Shown: positions 8,407 to 19,124, counted from the first letter of the stretch. The stretch is 64,000 nucleotides of DNA from Bacillus carboniphilus (GCF_020524035.2 NZ_CP129013.1:558001-622000); one strand, 5' to 3'. Numbers and translations are program-made. The notes: generated by a model not told the origin, from the letters alone.

Positions 8407-10491
8407 ATGTTTAAACAATCATTTGGAGTCCTGCAAAAAATCGGTAAGTCGTTAATGTTACCTGTAGCATTATTACCTGCTGCAGGAATCTTATTGGCTT
8501 TCGGTAATGCGATGCAAAATCCAGATCTAATCGAATATTTACCGTTCCTAGAGAATAATGTATTTATTTTAGTGGCAAGTGTAATGGAGCAATCCGGTGG
8601 AATCATTTTTTCAAACCTTCCATTACTTTTTGCTGTAGGGGTTGCGATTGGTCTAGCAAAAGGGGATGGAGTGGCTGGATTAGCTGGAATCGTAGGGTTC
8701 TTAATTATGAATGCGACCATCAGTCAAATCTTAATCTACAATAATGATCTTCCAAGTGATTCTGTTGAATTAGCTGAATTTTTAAAGGCAGGCCATCCAG
8801 AGTTTGCCCAAGTTTTAGGGATCCCTACTCTTCAAACAGGGGTGTTTGGCGGTATCATCGTTGGTATTTTAGCAGCTTACATGTACAATAAGTTTTTTGA
8901 TATTGAATTACCTCAATACTTAGGATTTTTTGCAGGAAAACGGTTTGTGCCGATTGTCACAGCTGCATCAGCCGTTTTACTAGGGATTATAATGTACTTT
9001 ATTTGGCCGCCTGTTCAAGGAGTTTAAATAGCTTTTCAGAAGGATTGTTACAACAAAATTTAACTTTGGCAGCCTTCGTCTTTGGTGTCATTGAAAGAGC
9101 GCTCATACCATTTGGTTTACATCATATTTTTTACGCACCGTTTTGGTTCGAATTTGGCTCTTATACGAATGTCGCTGGGGAAATCGTCCGAGGCGATCAA
9201 AGGATTTTTATGGAACAAATAAAAGATGGGGTAGAATTAACTGCGGGAACGTTCATGACAGGAAAATTCCCATTTATGATGTTTGGCTTACCAGCAGCTG
9301 CTCTAGCTATTTATCAAGAAGCGAAACCAGAGAATAAAAAATATGTAGCGGGTATTATGGGTTCTGCAGCCATTAACTTCTTTCTTAACAGGAATTACGG
9401 AACCAATTGAGTTTAGCTTCTTATTCGTTGCACCCGTGTTATTCGGTATTCATACGATATTTGCTGGCTTATCCTTTATGACAATGCATTTACTCAATGT
9501 TAAAATAGGTATGACCTTCTCAGGTGGTGTCATTGACTATCTCCTATTCGGAGTTCTTCCAAACCGAACAGCATGGTGGCTTGTGATTCCAGTTGGTCTT
9601 GTCATAGCTATGATCTACTATTTTGGTTTTAGATTTGCCATTCGAAAGTTTAACTTAAAAACTCCAGGTCGTGAAGATGAAACGCAAGAAGAAACGAGCT
9701 CAGCAACAAGTAAATCAGAATTGCCAATGAATATTTTAAAAGCGCTAGGGGGAAAAGATAATATTTCACACCTAGATGCCTGTATTACACGTTTGCGAGT
9801 TTCTGTAGTTGAAGTTAAACAAGTAGATAAGAACCGTTTGAAAAAACTAGGGGCTTCGGGAGTCTTGGAAGTAGGAAACAACATACAAGCCATTTTTGGT
9901 CCGAGATCAGATGGATTAAAAACACAAATTCAAGCCATTATGGATGATGAACCTGTTCCTACTGTTGAGGGGCAGTCAATGGAAGAAGAAGTAGAGCAAC
10001 AAATAGAAGAGGTTATGCCGAAATCTATCCAAAAAGAAAGTGATATTGATATTGATTTTGTTTCACCAATAAAAGGAGAAATAAAATCAATTACGGAAGT
10101 GCCCGATCAAGTATTCTCATCAAAAATGATGGGAGATGGATTTGCCATATTACCTGAAGAAGGAACTGTTGTCTCGCCAGTTGATGGTGAAATCATCAAT
10201 ATATTTAAAACAAAGCATGCAGTTGCCATAAAATCAAAAGATGGAAAAGAAATCTTAATTCATATTGGGATTGATACGGTACAACTTGATGGAAAAGGGT
10301 TTGAAACGTTTGTAACAGACGGTGATAAAGTTAAACAAGGACAGCGTTTATTGGAAGTGGATCTTGATTATGTAAAAGAACATGCCCCGTCCATCATGAC
10401 GCCAATTATTTTTACGAACTTAGATGAACGTGTAAAAGTGAATGTAAGCGAGGGGAAAGTTGAACGACAAGATAAGCTTGACTTGTTTTAG
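8407..10491 (+). pseudogene. ptsG: glucose-specific PTS transporter EIICBA, broken by two compensating indels
   Basis: Imports glucose with phosphorylation at the membrane. ATG 8407 follows AAAGGAGGG. The frame is lost at the T run 9023-9025 (one T missing, after WPPVQGV) and regained at 9375-9376 (one A extra, before [13 protein letters not shown]). Restored length is 694 residues against about 699 in B. subtilis. The EIIC membrane domain (about 1-400) is followed by EIIB with phospho-Cys459 ([11 protein letters not shown]) and EIIA with phospho-His619 ([16 protein letters not shown]). All three domains look functional, so sequence error is the likelier cause. Confidence 0.87.
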
Positions 10492-10547
10492 AAAAAGACA
10501 AACGTATTTAATAAATAAATATTAAAAAAATTGTAGGAGTGAATATA

Positions 10548-10814
10548 ATGGTAGAAAAAACATTTGAAATTATAGCAGATACTGGAGTTCACGCAAGACC
10601 AGCAGCAATCTTAGTAAAGAAAGCATCCACTTTTAATTCAGATATAAACTTAGAACATAACGGCAAAACCGTTAATCTTAAGTCCATTATGGGTGTTATG
10701 TCTCTTGGAATCTCTAAAGGAGCAACGATAAAAGTGACTGCCGATGGTTCGGATGAGCAAGAAGCGATCACTGGAATAGAGACCACTATGAAAGAAGAAG
10801 GCTTAAGCAAATGA
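10548..10814 (+). CDS. ptsH: phosphocarrier protein HPr
   Basis: Carries phosphate from enzyme I to the sugar permeases and, phosphorylated at Ser46, acts in carbon catabolite repression with CcpA. It is 88 residues with the active-site His15 (TGVHARPA) and Ser46 ([12 protein letters not shown]) at the exact canonical positions. TAGGAGTG precedes the ATG. The stop codon overlaps the ptsI start by four bases (ATGA), indicating translational coupling. Confidence 0.98.
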   Translation: MVEKTFEIIADTGVHARPAAILVKKASTFNSDINLEHNGKTVNLKSIMGVMSLGISKGATIKVTADGSDEQEAITGIETTMKEEGLSK

Positions 10815-12527
10815 TCACGTTAAGCGGGATCGGTGCCTCTAGTGGTATCGTGATGGCAAAAGCATACTTACTAGAAGAACCTAACTTAGAAATTGAAGAA
10901 AAAACAATTAAGGATACTAAGGAAGAAATATTTAGATTGGAAGAAGCTATTCGTTCTTCTAAAAAAGAATTAGAAAAAATTCGTGACCATGCGAAAAAAG
11001 AGCTTGGTGACGAAAAGGCAGAAATCTTTGAAGCCCATTTATTAGTGCTTGAGGATCCTGAACTAATCAATCCAATAAAAGAAGCAATCGAAAATCAAAA
11101 ACAAAATGCTGAATTCGCTTTGAAAGAAACGGCAACTATGTTTATAAACATGTTTGAATCTATGGATAATGATTATATGAAAGAGCGGGCTGCTGATATA
11201 AAAGATGTGACAAAAAGAGTGACAGGTCACTTGTTAGGCGTTTCGCTTCCGAATCCTAGCTTAATATCAGATGAAGTGATTATCGTGGCAGATGATTTAA
11301 CACCTTCTGATACGGCTCAGCTGAATCGTCAATATGTTCAAGGATTTACGACGAACATTGGTGGACGCACATCTCACTCAGCTATTATGGCTCGTTCAAT
11401 GGAAATACCAGCCGTAGTTGGAACAAAAGAAGCAACGGAAAAAATAGAAAATGGAATGATGGTTATTGTTGATGGACTTGATGGAACAGTTATTGCTAAT
11501 CCAACAAATGAGCAATTGTCTTCTTATAAAAATAAACAACAACAATACATTGAACAGCGAGCAGAATGGGCTAAACTTGTTGATAAAGCGACTGTGACAG
11601 AAGATGGACATCATGTAGAATTAGCTGCTAACATAGGAACGCCTCAAGATATAGAAAGAGTTTTAGAAAATGGCGGTGAGGGAGTAGGGCTATACCGTAC
11701 AGAGTTTTTGTATATGGGTCGTGACGAGCTTCCTACAGAAGAAGAACAGTATGAGGCTTATAAAGCAGTTTTGGAAAGAATGGGTGAAAAGCCTGTCGTT
11801 GTCAGGACACTTGATATTGGTGGAGATAAAGAGCTTTCATACTTACAATTACCTAAGGAGTTAAATCCATTTTTAGGATTTAGAGCCATTCGCCTTTGCT
11901 TAGAAGAGCAATCGATTTTCCGTACTCAATTACGTGCTCTACTTCGTGCTAGTCCTTATGGAAATTTAAAAGTTATGTTTCCTATGATTGCAACCATTGA
12001 TGAGTTTTTAAAAGCAAAACAAATGTTGTTAGATGAAAAAGAAGCTCTTCAAAATGAAGGGGTGAAAGTAGCAGATGATATTGAAGTTGGCATGATGGTT
12101 GAAATTCCTGCCGCAGCAATTATGGCAGATCAGTTTGCTAATCATGTTGATTTCTTTAGTGTAGGAACTAATGATTTAATTCAATATACGCTGGCTGCTG
12201 ATCGAATGAATGAACGCGTATCCTATTTATATCAACCTTATAATCCAGCGATTCTTAAGCTCGTATCTCATGTCATTGATGGCTGCACACGCTAAAGGAA
12301 AATGGGTAGGAATGTGCGGAGAAATGGCAGGCGATTCATTAGCCATTCCTCTATTACTTGGACTAGGACTTGATGAATTTTCGATGAGCGCTACATCCAT
12401 TTTGCCTGCAAGAGCACAATTAAAGAAACTATCGAAACAAAATGCAGCATCCTTTAAAGAAATGGTTTTAAAAATGAACACAAATGAAGAGGTTATCGCT
12501 TTTGTAAAGAAAACATTTGAAAGTTGA
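10811..12527 (+). pseudogene. ptsI: PTS enzyme I, one-base insertion near 12281
   Basis: Phosphoenolpyruvate-protein phosphotransferase feeding HPr. One extra G at 12281-12282 ends the frame after VIDGCTR; removing it gives [20 protein letters not shown] and a 571-residue protein, normal for the family. Active-site His189 lies in [16 protein letters not shown]-binding Arg/Asp in [10 protein letters not shown] and [11 protein letters not shown], and the catalytic Cys in MCGEMAGD beyond the shift. As this is the only enzyme I in the window and central to the PTS, a sequencing error is likelier than loss. Confidence 0.88.
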
Positions 12528-12530
12528 TCT

Positions 12531-12570
12531 AAAAGGTTCTAAGTCTTTTATGGCTTAGAACCTTTTTAGA
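12531..12570 (+). terminator. terminator of the ptsGHI operon
   Basis: Perfect 13-bp stem AAAAGGTTCTAAG / CTTAGAACCTTTT with a 10-base loop and a T tail. Confidence 0.9.
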
Positions 12571-12620
12571 ATTATTAAATCCTTGGATTGTTTTACAATT
12601 TTTTCGTTCCCGTTATCATT

Positions 12621-12627
12621 CATAATA
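12621..12627 (+). promoter_or_regulatory. possible SigG-type -10 box of splAB
   Basis: CATAATA matches the CATNNTA -10 pattern used by forespore sigma factor G, which drives spl in B. subtilis. The -35 region is not convincing, so this is a weak call. Confidence 0.3.
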
Positions 12628-12675
12628 AAAGGGGAATAGGTCAAAATAAAATAACGAAGAAAAGGAGTTGATCAA

Positions 12676-12915
12676 ATGGAAAAAAAGGATGTTCAACCAG
12701 GAGATGAGGTGTATGTCATTTATAGAAACCCACATACACCTAATGTGGCGAATATACAACAAGCAGAGGTTGTTCCTCATCCAAAAAACGGCGAGGATGT
12801 CGCCTTATTTTTACACGAGTCTTATCACTTATTAAGTGAAGATGATGCCATATTCCCTTCTTATGATGAGGCTGAACAAATGTACAACTCCATTTTTGAC
12901 TATAATCAAAAATAA
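12676..12915 (+). CDS. splA: SplA, small regulator of the spore photoproduct lyase operon
   Basis: A 79-residue protein, the same length as B. subtilis SplA, which down-regulates spl expression during sporulation. Characteristic segments are PGDEVYVIYRNPHTPNVANI near the N terminus and ALFLHESYHLLSEDDAIFP. AAAGGAG precedes the ATG and splB follows, as in B. subtilis. Confidence 0.9.
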   Translation: MEKKDVQPGDEVYVIYRNPHTPNVANIQQAEVVPHPKNGEDVALFLHESYHLLSEDDAIFPSYDEAEQMYNSIFDYNQK

Positions 12916-13020
12916 TTTTTAAAGATAATTCCTTCATATATACTCCAAAATTTAGCTGTTTAGACAACTGAGCTAGTGCACACCTTAATGGTATACAATG
13001 AATTGGAGGAAGTGTCTTCT

Positions 13021-14049
13021 ATGGTCAAACCATTCATGCCGCAACTTGTTTATTACGAACCAAGGGCTCTTGAATATGAGTTAGGAGAAGAGCTATTAGA
13101 TAAATTTACCGATTTAGGGGTTGAAATTCGTAAAACTACCTCCCATAACCAAGTAAGAAATATTCCAGGTGATACAGATTTTCAGAAATATCGTGTTTCA
13201 AAATCAACGCTAGTTATTGGTGTAAGAAAAACATTGAAATTTGATTCATCTAAACCATCTGCAGAATATGCTATTCCATTAGCGACGGGGTGTATGGGGC
13301 ATTGTCATTATTGTTATTTGCAAACGACAATGGGGAGTAAGCCCTATATTCGTACCTACGTAAATGTAGATGAAATTTTAGATCAAGCAACAGATTATAT
13401 GAAAGAACGTTCTCCAGATGAAACACGGTTCGAAGCTTCTTGTACTTCTGATATTGTTGGAATTGACCACTTAACGCATACGTTAAAGAAAACGATTGAA
13501 TATTTTGGAGAAACCGATTTAGGAAAGCTACGGTTTGTAACAAAATTTTCTCACGTTGATCATTTACTGGACGCAAAACATAATGGAAAGACGAGGTTTC
13601 GTTTCAGCATTAACGCGGATTATGTCATAAAAAATTTTGAACCAGGAACTTCTCCTTTGAAAGAAAGAATAGAAGCAGCAAGTAAAGTGGCTAAAGCTGG
13701 TTACCCATTAGGGTTTATTGTTGCTCCTATTTATATACATGAAAATTGGCAGGAAGGGTATCGAAATTTATTTATGAAGCTAGACAAACAGCTTCCGAAA
13801 GAAGAACGTCAAGATATTACGTTTGAAATGATTCAACATCGTTTCACAAAACCTGCAAAACGGGTCATCCAAAAAAACTATCCAAAGTCAAAACTAGAAA
13901 TGGATGAAGAGGAAAGAAGATATAAATGGGGAAGGTATGGAATTGGCAAATATATATATCCAAAAGATGAAGAACAGCAATTACGTGAATCGCTGGAAAG
14001 TTATGTTAATGAGTTTTTTCCTGATGCGAAAATCGAGTATTTTACTTGA
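13021..14049 (+). CDS. splB: spore photoproduct lyase (radical SAM)
   Basis: Reverses the spore photoproduct 5-thyminyl-5,6-dihydrothymine during germination using a radical-SAM mechanism. ATG 13021, preceded by TTGGAGGAAG, gives 342 residues, identical in length to B. subtilis SplB; an upstream in-frame ATG-like start at 12976 would add 15 residues. The [4Fe-4S] motif C91-x3-C95-x2-C98 (TGCMGHCHYCYLQT) and the conserved C141 (EASCTSDIVGIDHL), which acts as hydrogen donor, are both present. A terminator follows. Confidence 0.97.
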   Translation: MVKPFMPQLVYYEPRALEYELGEELLDKFTDLGVEIRKTTSHNQVRNIPGDTDFQKYRVSKSTLVIGVRKTLKFDSSKPSAEYAIPLATGCMGHCHYCYLQTTMGSKPYIRTYVNVDEILDQATDYMKERSPDETRFEASCTSDIVGIDHLTHTLKKTIEYFGETDLGKLRFVTKFSHVDHLLDAKHNGKTRFRFSINADYVIKNFEPGTSPLKERIEAASKVAKAGYPLGFIVAPIYIHENWQEGYRNLFMKLDKQLPKEERQDITFEMIQHRFTKPAKRVIQKNYPKSKLEMDEEERRYKWGRYGIGKYIYPKDEEQQLRESLESYVNEFFPDAKIEYFT

Positions 14050-14052
14050 TTA

Positions 14053-14085
14053 AAAAATGGTGTCATTAAATAGGCACCATTTTTA
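14053..14085 (+). terminator. terminator after splB
   Basis: AAAAATGGTGTC / GGCACCATTTTT hairpin (one G-T pair) followed by T. Confidence 0.8.
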
Positions 14086-14188
14086 TATTGCCATATCTTA
14101 CTTTGAGAAATCATCATTATTTAGTATGGTTTTGTTAAGTTGAATAATTCATATTGTCGTGCTATTTTTTATGAGAGGAGTGATTATG

Positions 14189-15049
14189 ATGAAAAAAATC
14201 GGTTTTATTGGTACCGGAGTGATGGGGAAAAGTATGGTCTCTCATTTATTGAAGGCAGGTTATACGGTCAATATACATACGAGAACAAAGAGTAAGGCTC
14301 AAGAGCTTATTGATAAAGGAGCAATATGGAAGGATACTGTCGCTGAAATAGCACAAACAAGTGAGCTTGTCATGACGATGGTTGGCTATCCAAAAGATGT
14401 GGAAGAAATTTATTTAGGCTCAAAAGGGCTCATTGAAAATCTACTTCCTGAAGCCATCTGTATTGATTTAACGACTTCAAAGCCATCCCTTGCTAAGAAA
14501 CTTTCTGAAATAGCAAAAGAGCAACATGTATCCATTTTAGACGCACCAGTATCAGGAGGAGATATAGGAGCTAAAAATGGCACATTAACCGTTATGGTTG
14601 GGGGGGAAGAAAAGGTTTTTCAAGAAGTAAAACCGATTTTAGAGTACTTTGGGGAAAATATCATTTTGCAAGGTCCACATGGTGCTGGTCAGCATACGAA
14701 GATGTGCAATCAAATTGCTATTGCTTCTGGAATGATAGGTGTTTGTGAAGCGATGGCTTATGCAGAAAAATCAGGTTTAGATCCTAAGCAAGTTCTTGAG
14801 AGCATTACTGGAGGAGCGGCAGGTAGTTGGTCACTTTCTCATTTAGCCCCCCGAATGTTGGAAGAAAACTATGATCCGGGGTTTTATATTAAACATTTTA
14901 TTAAAGATATCGAAATTGCGATTGAAGAAGCAGACGCGATGGAATTATTTATTCCAGGTTTAACGTTAGCCAAGCAATTATATGAAAAGCTGAGCCATCA
15001 AGGAGATGAAGACTTAGGAACTCAAGCATTATATAAACTATTTAATTGA
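14189..15049 (+). CDS. ykwC: NAD(P)-binding beta-hydroxyacid dehydrogenase family oxidoreductase
   Basis: Member of the 3-hydroxyisobutyrate / tartronate-semialdehyde / 6-phosphogluconate dehydrogenase superfamily. The Rossmann motif GFIGTGVMGKSM lies at residues 4-15, the substrate-binding DAPVSGGDIGAKNGTLTVMV near residue 120, and the catalytic Lys region GQHTKMCNQIA near residue 170. Two ATG codons (14186 and 14189) lie behind GAGGAG; the second has better spacing. At 286 residues it is normal. The true substrate is unknown. Its position between splB and ykwD matches B. subtilis ykwC. Confidence 0.92.
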   Translation: MKKIGFIGTGVMGKSMVSHLLKAGYTVNIHTRTKSKAQELIDKGAIWKDTVAEIAQTSELVMTMVGYPKDVEEIYLGSKGLIENLLPEAICIDLTTSKPSLAKKLSEIAKEQHVSILDAPVSGGDIGAKNGTLTVMVGGEEKVFQEVKPILEYFGENIILQGPHGAGQHTKMCNQIAIASGMIGVCEAMAYAEKSGLDPKQVLESITGGAAGSWSLSHLAPRMLEENYDPGFYIKHFIKDIEIAIEEADAMELFIPGLTLAKQLYEKLSHQGDEDLGTQALYKLFN

Positions 15050-15084
15050 AGCCGTTTCATTTGAATAGCAAAAAGTAAATAACG

Positions 15085-15125
15085 AAAACCAAGAATGTTA
15101 AAAAACTAGCATTCTTGGTTTTTAT
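15085..15125. terminator. bidirectional terminator between ykwC and ykwD
   Basis: AAAACCAAGAATG / CATTCTTGGTTTT stem, flanked by T on the plus strand and A on the other side. It can serve both convergent genes. Confidence 0.8.
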
Positions 15126-15148
15126 ACAATAGTATTTAAGTTTTAAAC

Positions 15149-16042
15149 TTATTTACCGATAAATAGCTGAGTCCAATAATGACCATCTTCTACATATCCT
15201 ACGCCGATATGTGTGAAATTTTCACTCAAGATATTTTGTCTATGACCCTCACTATTCATCCAAGCCTCTACTACTTGTTCAGGAGACTGTTGACCCATCG
15301 CTATATTTTCACCTGCTGCACGATAATCTATACCGAATTCATTCATCATATCAAAAGGCGATCCATAGGTAGGACTGTTGTGAGAGAAATAATTATTTTG
15401 TTGCATGTCCAACGATTTTTCTCTAGCGACCTTGTTTAGTTCTTCATCTAGTTGTAATGCTGATAATCCATACTTTGCTCTCTCTACATTGGTTAATTCA
15501 ATCACTTCCTCTTCGAATGCATGAAGAGAAGTTGTGACTTTAGTATCTTCTTCTTCGATAAGATCTTCATCTACGCTATCATTTTCTTCTACGCTATCAT
15601 TTTCTTCTACAGGAGTTGCTTCTTCTGAAGTCTCACTTTGTTCAGTGTTTGTATCTTCACTTGAATTACTTTCGTTTGCATCCGATTGTTTGGCTTTTTC
15701 ACTATCTTCTTTATCGGGAAGACTTTGTTGCTGTTCCTTTTGTTTTTTCTGTTTTTGATTTTTAGATTGTTTTTCTTGTTCGTTTGAAGCATTTTCTTTT
15801 TCTGATTGTTGTTTTGTTTCATCTAGTCTTTCTTTAAGAGGTCCACATGAGAAAGCATCTGTATTAAAGGATTGCTTTACATTCATAAGATTACTCATCT
15901 CAAGTAGATCCATATTTTGAGCAATTTTCTTTAAAGAAAATTTTTGATTATCTTGTGTTTCTTGTGCTGAAGCGCTATTTGTAGGTTGTAAGACAAATAA
16001 TGATGCAGCTATAGCCATTGTCCCTATAACAGTTTTTTTCAT
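15149..16042 (-). CDS. ykwD: secreted CAP/SCP-domain protein
   Basis: Exported 297-residue protein. ATG 16042 follows AAGGAGGAG. A Sec signal peptide (MKKTVIGTMAIAASL..., cleavage near ASA) is followed by a long linker rich in Glu, Gln, Lys and Ser with a tandem VEENDS repeat, then a C-terminal CAP domain from about residue 180: LTNVERAKYGL, SHNSPTYG, GENIAMGQQ, WMNSEGHRQNIL and GVGYVEDGHYWTQLF. His and Glu of the CAP cleft are present. Function is unproven; related YkwD/YlbC proteins occur in sporulating bacilli. The linker is longer and more acidic than I recall for B. subtilis. Confidence 0.9.
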   Translation of the reverse strand: MKKTVIGTMAIAASLFVLQPTNSASAQETQDNQKFSLKKIAQNMDLLEMSNLMNVKQSFNTDAFSCGPLKERLDETKQQSEKENASNEQEKQSKNQKQKKQKEQQQSLPDKEDSEKAKQSDANESNSSEDTNTEQSETSEEATPVEENDSVEENDSVDEDLIEEEDTKVTTSLHAFEEEVIELTNVERAKYGLSALQLDEELNKVAREKSLDMQQNNYFSHNSPTYGSPFDMMNEFGIDYRAAGENIAMGQQSPEQVVEAWMNSEGHRQNILSENFTHIGVGYVEDGHYWTQLFIGK

Positions 16043-16081
16043 TTGAATAACTCCTCCTTGTTGTGATTTCAGTAAAATCAT

Positions 16082-16687
16082 ATCATATGGTTTTTGTCAT
16101 ATTTACGGTCCTTGTTTCCAGAAAAGGTGGTAAAGAATAGATCTTCGTTTGAATGATTTGAAAAGTCGCATTTTTAGTGGTTGTTTGTTTTTGAAGGAAA
16201 GGTAAATATATAGAAAATAAGAATATATTACTAGGAAATAGATATTGACAGAAGAGATGATGAGAAGGCTTTTTAACAAGTTTTACGTTGGTATGACAAC
16301 TTTTTCATTAACAGGAGTATTTACTTCTGGATATAGAATAGATATAAAATTTTTAAGAATCTATCTAATATCCACCTCTTAGAGTAATATGATAGCCATC
16401 ATCATACTACCATAATAATCTCGTCATCTAATGGGCAAAACGAACTGTTTATTTAGTAACATTTCCTCCTTAGTTAAATTTATAATATACCAAGTTTTAA
16501 TAGTGAATAATTTAGGGGAAATAATTCAAATAAACGCAATTAATAGTAGAAAACTAGGTGATAGGAATGGTATAGTAGGAGAGAAATATCATCAATATAA
16601 AAAAATTCAAATTTACTAGGCATTTCATCCTTAAAAGGTGAATAAGAGTAATTTATATGAGTGAAAGTGATAAAGGAGTAGTATCGA
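16082..16687. other. 600-bp AT-rich intergenic region between ykwD and pbpH
   Basis: Divergent upstream region of ykwD (minus) and pbpH (plus). A 62-codon frame at 16431 has no ribosome binding site and no recognisable product. I see no repeats or strong hairpins. Confidence 0.4.
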
Positions 16688-18850
16688 ATGACGGAACAAC
16701 CATTACAACAATCAAAAAATGACTTAAAAAAGATGAAAAAGTCACGTGTTTTTAGAGTGAATTTTTTCTTCTTTATTATTTTTCTTTTATTTGTATTATT
16801 AATAATTAAGTTAGGTTATGTTCAGCTTATTGAAGGAGAGAGCTATGCGAAGGAAGTGAATCGTACAGAAAGGCAGATTTCCTCTTTCCCAGCTCCTCGA
16901 GGGAAAATGTATGATCGTTACGGACGGGTAATCGTAGACAATGAAGGAATTCCGGCCATTATGTTTACTCAAGATGGAAAAACAGATGCTGAAGACAAAA
17001 TAAAAACGGCTAAAAAGCTAGGTGAAATTATTGAGTTTAATTACAGTGAGGAAGAATGGGAGAAACAGCTTAAAGACCGGGATTATAAGGATTATTGGAT
17101 TGCAGCACATTTGAAAGAAGCAGAAAAACTTGTGAGTGACAAAGAAGCAAAAGGATTGGAAAACGGTGAAGTCTATCAACTTCAAGTCAATCGTGTCAAA
17201 GAAAAAGACTGGAAGGCAATAAAAGCTGATGAAAAAGAGCGTGAATTAGCCTTATTATATAAACGGTTCTCCGGCTATCGTTATCAACCTCAAATTGTTA
17301 AAACGAAGGCAGAAGCAAAAACAGAGAAAGAAAAAGAACAGTTTGAAAAAGAGTTAGCAGAAGTTTCTGAAAAACTAGAAGAATTAGAGGGGATTGATAT
17401 CGCCTCCGATTGGAAACGTAGCTATCCTTATGAGGATACGTTTCGAACAATTTTAGGAAGTGTAACGGATAATGGCATATTGGAAGAGCGTGAGGATTTT
17501 TATTTAGCGAGAGACTATTCTCGAGCGGACCGTGTAGGAAAAAGTCAACTTGAATATCAATACGAAGAATACCTTCATCCAGAAAAGAGAACTTATGAGT
17601 ATATTACCGATCGTGATGGAAATACAATTGAGAAGAGACTTGTCGATGAAGGCAGGAGAGGCTATGATCTTGTAACGACGGTGGATATTTTATTTCAACA
17701 AAAAGTGGATGAAATACTACTAAAAAACTTAAAAGCTGCAAGGGCTAGCGGGAATTATAATGTTGACCGCTTATATGCAGTCGTTATGGACCCAAATGAT
17801 GGCAGTGTCTTGGCCATGTCGGGTGTTTATTATAATAAGGAATCGGGCGAATATGAAGATAGATCGTTTGGAACGTTTACCGAACAGTTTGAATATGGTT
17901 CTGCCGTAAAAGGGGCAACTGTATTGGCGGGATATCAAGAAGGGTTAAAAATAAATACAACTTTCATTGATAAAAAGTTGTATTTTGCTGGTAATGTAGA
18001 GAAAGCATCTTATAATCGTGGTGGTTTAGGTGCTGTAAATGATCTGGTTGCTTTGCAAAAAAGTTCAAATGTTTATATGTATCATATTGGTTTATTATAT
18101 TTAGGAAAGACTTATTACCCTAATATGCCATTACCAAAAGATCAAACAGCTCTACAGAATTTTAGAAATGCATTTAGTCAGTTTGGACTTGGGGTGAAAA
18201 CAGGTATTGACCTTCCTTATGAATCAAATGGATTGCAAAATGATATTGTTGACTCAGGTAATTTTCTAGATTTAACAATCGGTCAGTTTGATACCTATAC
18301 ACCTTTACAAATGGCTCAATATGTTTCTACTATTGCCAATGGTGGATATAGAATTAAACCACAATTAGTAAAGTCTATTCATCATTCACATACAGATAAA
18401 ACAATTGGTCCAGTAGTAACACAAAATTCAAAAAAAATCATAAGTAAAGTTAATAACAATGAAATTGAGATTGATAGGGTGCAAACAGGTTTCAAAAGAG
18501 TAGTTAGTTCAGGGACAGCTGCTGGAAAATTTGAAGGTTATGATGTTGCTGGAAAAACTGGAACGGCACAAAAAGCTATAGGAAGTGGAAAGGTTAATAG
18601 TACTTTTGTAGGCTATTTTCCTAGTAATGACCCTGAAATTTCTTTCAGTGTAATTGTACCTGACCAAAATTCAAAAGGTGGAGGAGATTTTAATAAAATA
18701 ATATCTAAAGAAATCGTCAAATTATATGATGATCTCCAAAAAGACTATCAAGAGGAAGGAATGTTAGGCGCAAATATGAAAATTGGGGAAGACTCAGAAG
18801 AAGGTAATCAATCCGAAGGTGAACAAGAGGAGGAAGAAACGAATCAGTGA
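16688..18850 (+). CDS. pbpH: class B penicillin-binding protein, transpeptidase
   Basis: Membrane-anchored D,D-transpeptidase that cross-links peptidoglycan and contributes to rod shape in B. subtilis. A single N-terminal membrane helix (residues 25-45) is followed by the PBP dimer domain and a transpeptidase domain with S405-x-x-K408 (YGSAVKGAT), S459-x-N461 (KSSNVY) and K623-T-G (AGKTGTAQK). At 720 residues it is close to B. subtilis PbpH (704), with a Glu-rich C-terminal tail. AAAGGAG precedes the ATG. The pbpH-kinA-patA order is conserved apart from two inserted fatty-acid genes. Confidence 0.92.
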   Translation: MTEQPLQQSKNDLKKMKKSRVFRVNFFFFIIFLLFVLLIIKLGYVQLIEGESYAKEVNRTERQISSFPAPRGKMYDRYGRVIVDNEGIPAIMFTQDGKTDAEDKIKTAKKLGEIIEFNYSEEEWEKQLKDRDYKDYWIAAHLKEAEKLVSDKEAKGLENGEVYQLQVNRVKEKDWKAIKADEKERELALLYKRFSGYRYQPQIVKTKAEAKTEKEKEQFEKELAEVSEKLEELEGIDIASDWKRSYPYEDTFRTILGSVTDNGILEEREDFYLARDYSRADRVGKSQLEYQYEEYLHPEKRTYEYITDRDGNTIEKRLVDEGRRGYDLVTTVDILFQQKVDEILLKNLKAARASGNYNVDRLYAVVMDPNDGSVLAMSGVYYNKESGEYEDRSFGTFTEQFEYGSAVKGATVLAGYQEGLKINTTFIDKKLYFAGNVEKASYNRGGLGAVNDLVALQKSSNVYMYHIGLLYLGKTYYPNMPLPKDQTALQNFRNAFSQFGLGVKTGIDLPYESNGLQNDIVDSGNFLDLTIGQFDTYTPLQMAQYVSTIANGGYRIKPQLVKSIHHSHTDKTIGPVVTQNSKKIISKVNNNEIEIDRVQTGFKRVVSSGTAAGKFEGYDVAGKTGTAQKAIGSGKVNSTFVGYFPSNDPEISFSVIVPDQNSKGGGDFNKIISKEIVKLYDDLQKDYQEEGMLGANMKIGEDSEEGNQSEGEQEEEETNQ

Positions 18851-18870
18851 TGAGCTGGTTCGTTTTTTTG
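18837..18870 (+). terminator. terminator overlapping the pbpH stop
   Basis: AACGAATCAG / CTGGTTCGTT hairpin followed by seven T. Its left arm lies in the last codons of pbpH. Confidence 0.7.
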
Positions 18871-18931
18871 AAAGTTTAAAAGTGTTACAGCCATTTAATA
18901 GAAGAAAAAATAGAGGGGGGAAGTTTGTTTG

Positions 18932-19022
18932 ATGAAAAAACGGTGGTTTACATCTATCGCATTGTTCTTCACTATTCTTTATCATCCTGACAGCCTCAGG
19001 TAAATATTATATAAAATTATAA
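18932..19022 (+). CDS. possible 29-residue hydrophobic peptide, apparently frameshifted
   Basis: ATG 18932 behind AGAGGGGGGAAG starts MKKRWFTSIALFFTIL. As written, the frame ends at 19003 with a polar tail. Removing one T of the run 18978-18980 gives IILTASGKYYIKL and a stop at 19022, a more membrane-like peptide. No family recognised. Low confidence, listed because of the strong ribosome binding site and because the indel type matches others in the window. Confidence 0.3.
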
Positions 19023-19124
19023 GAATTTTCGGAATAATACTTGAACAAGTTGCTATATAATGTATATCATAGAAGTAGCTTCATAGATTACTACAAAAAA
19101 GAAAATAATAAGGAGGCAATATTT

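Noticed and set aside
15534-15822. Frames opposite or out of phase in the acidic linker of ykwD
   Set aside because: They arise from the low-complexity Glu/Gln/Lys codons; ykwD is clearly the real gene.
16431-16619. 62-codon frame upstream of pbpH
   Set aside because: No ribosome binding site and no recognisable protein features in an AT-rich region.
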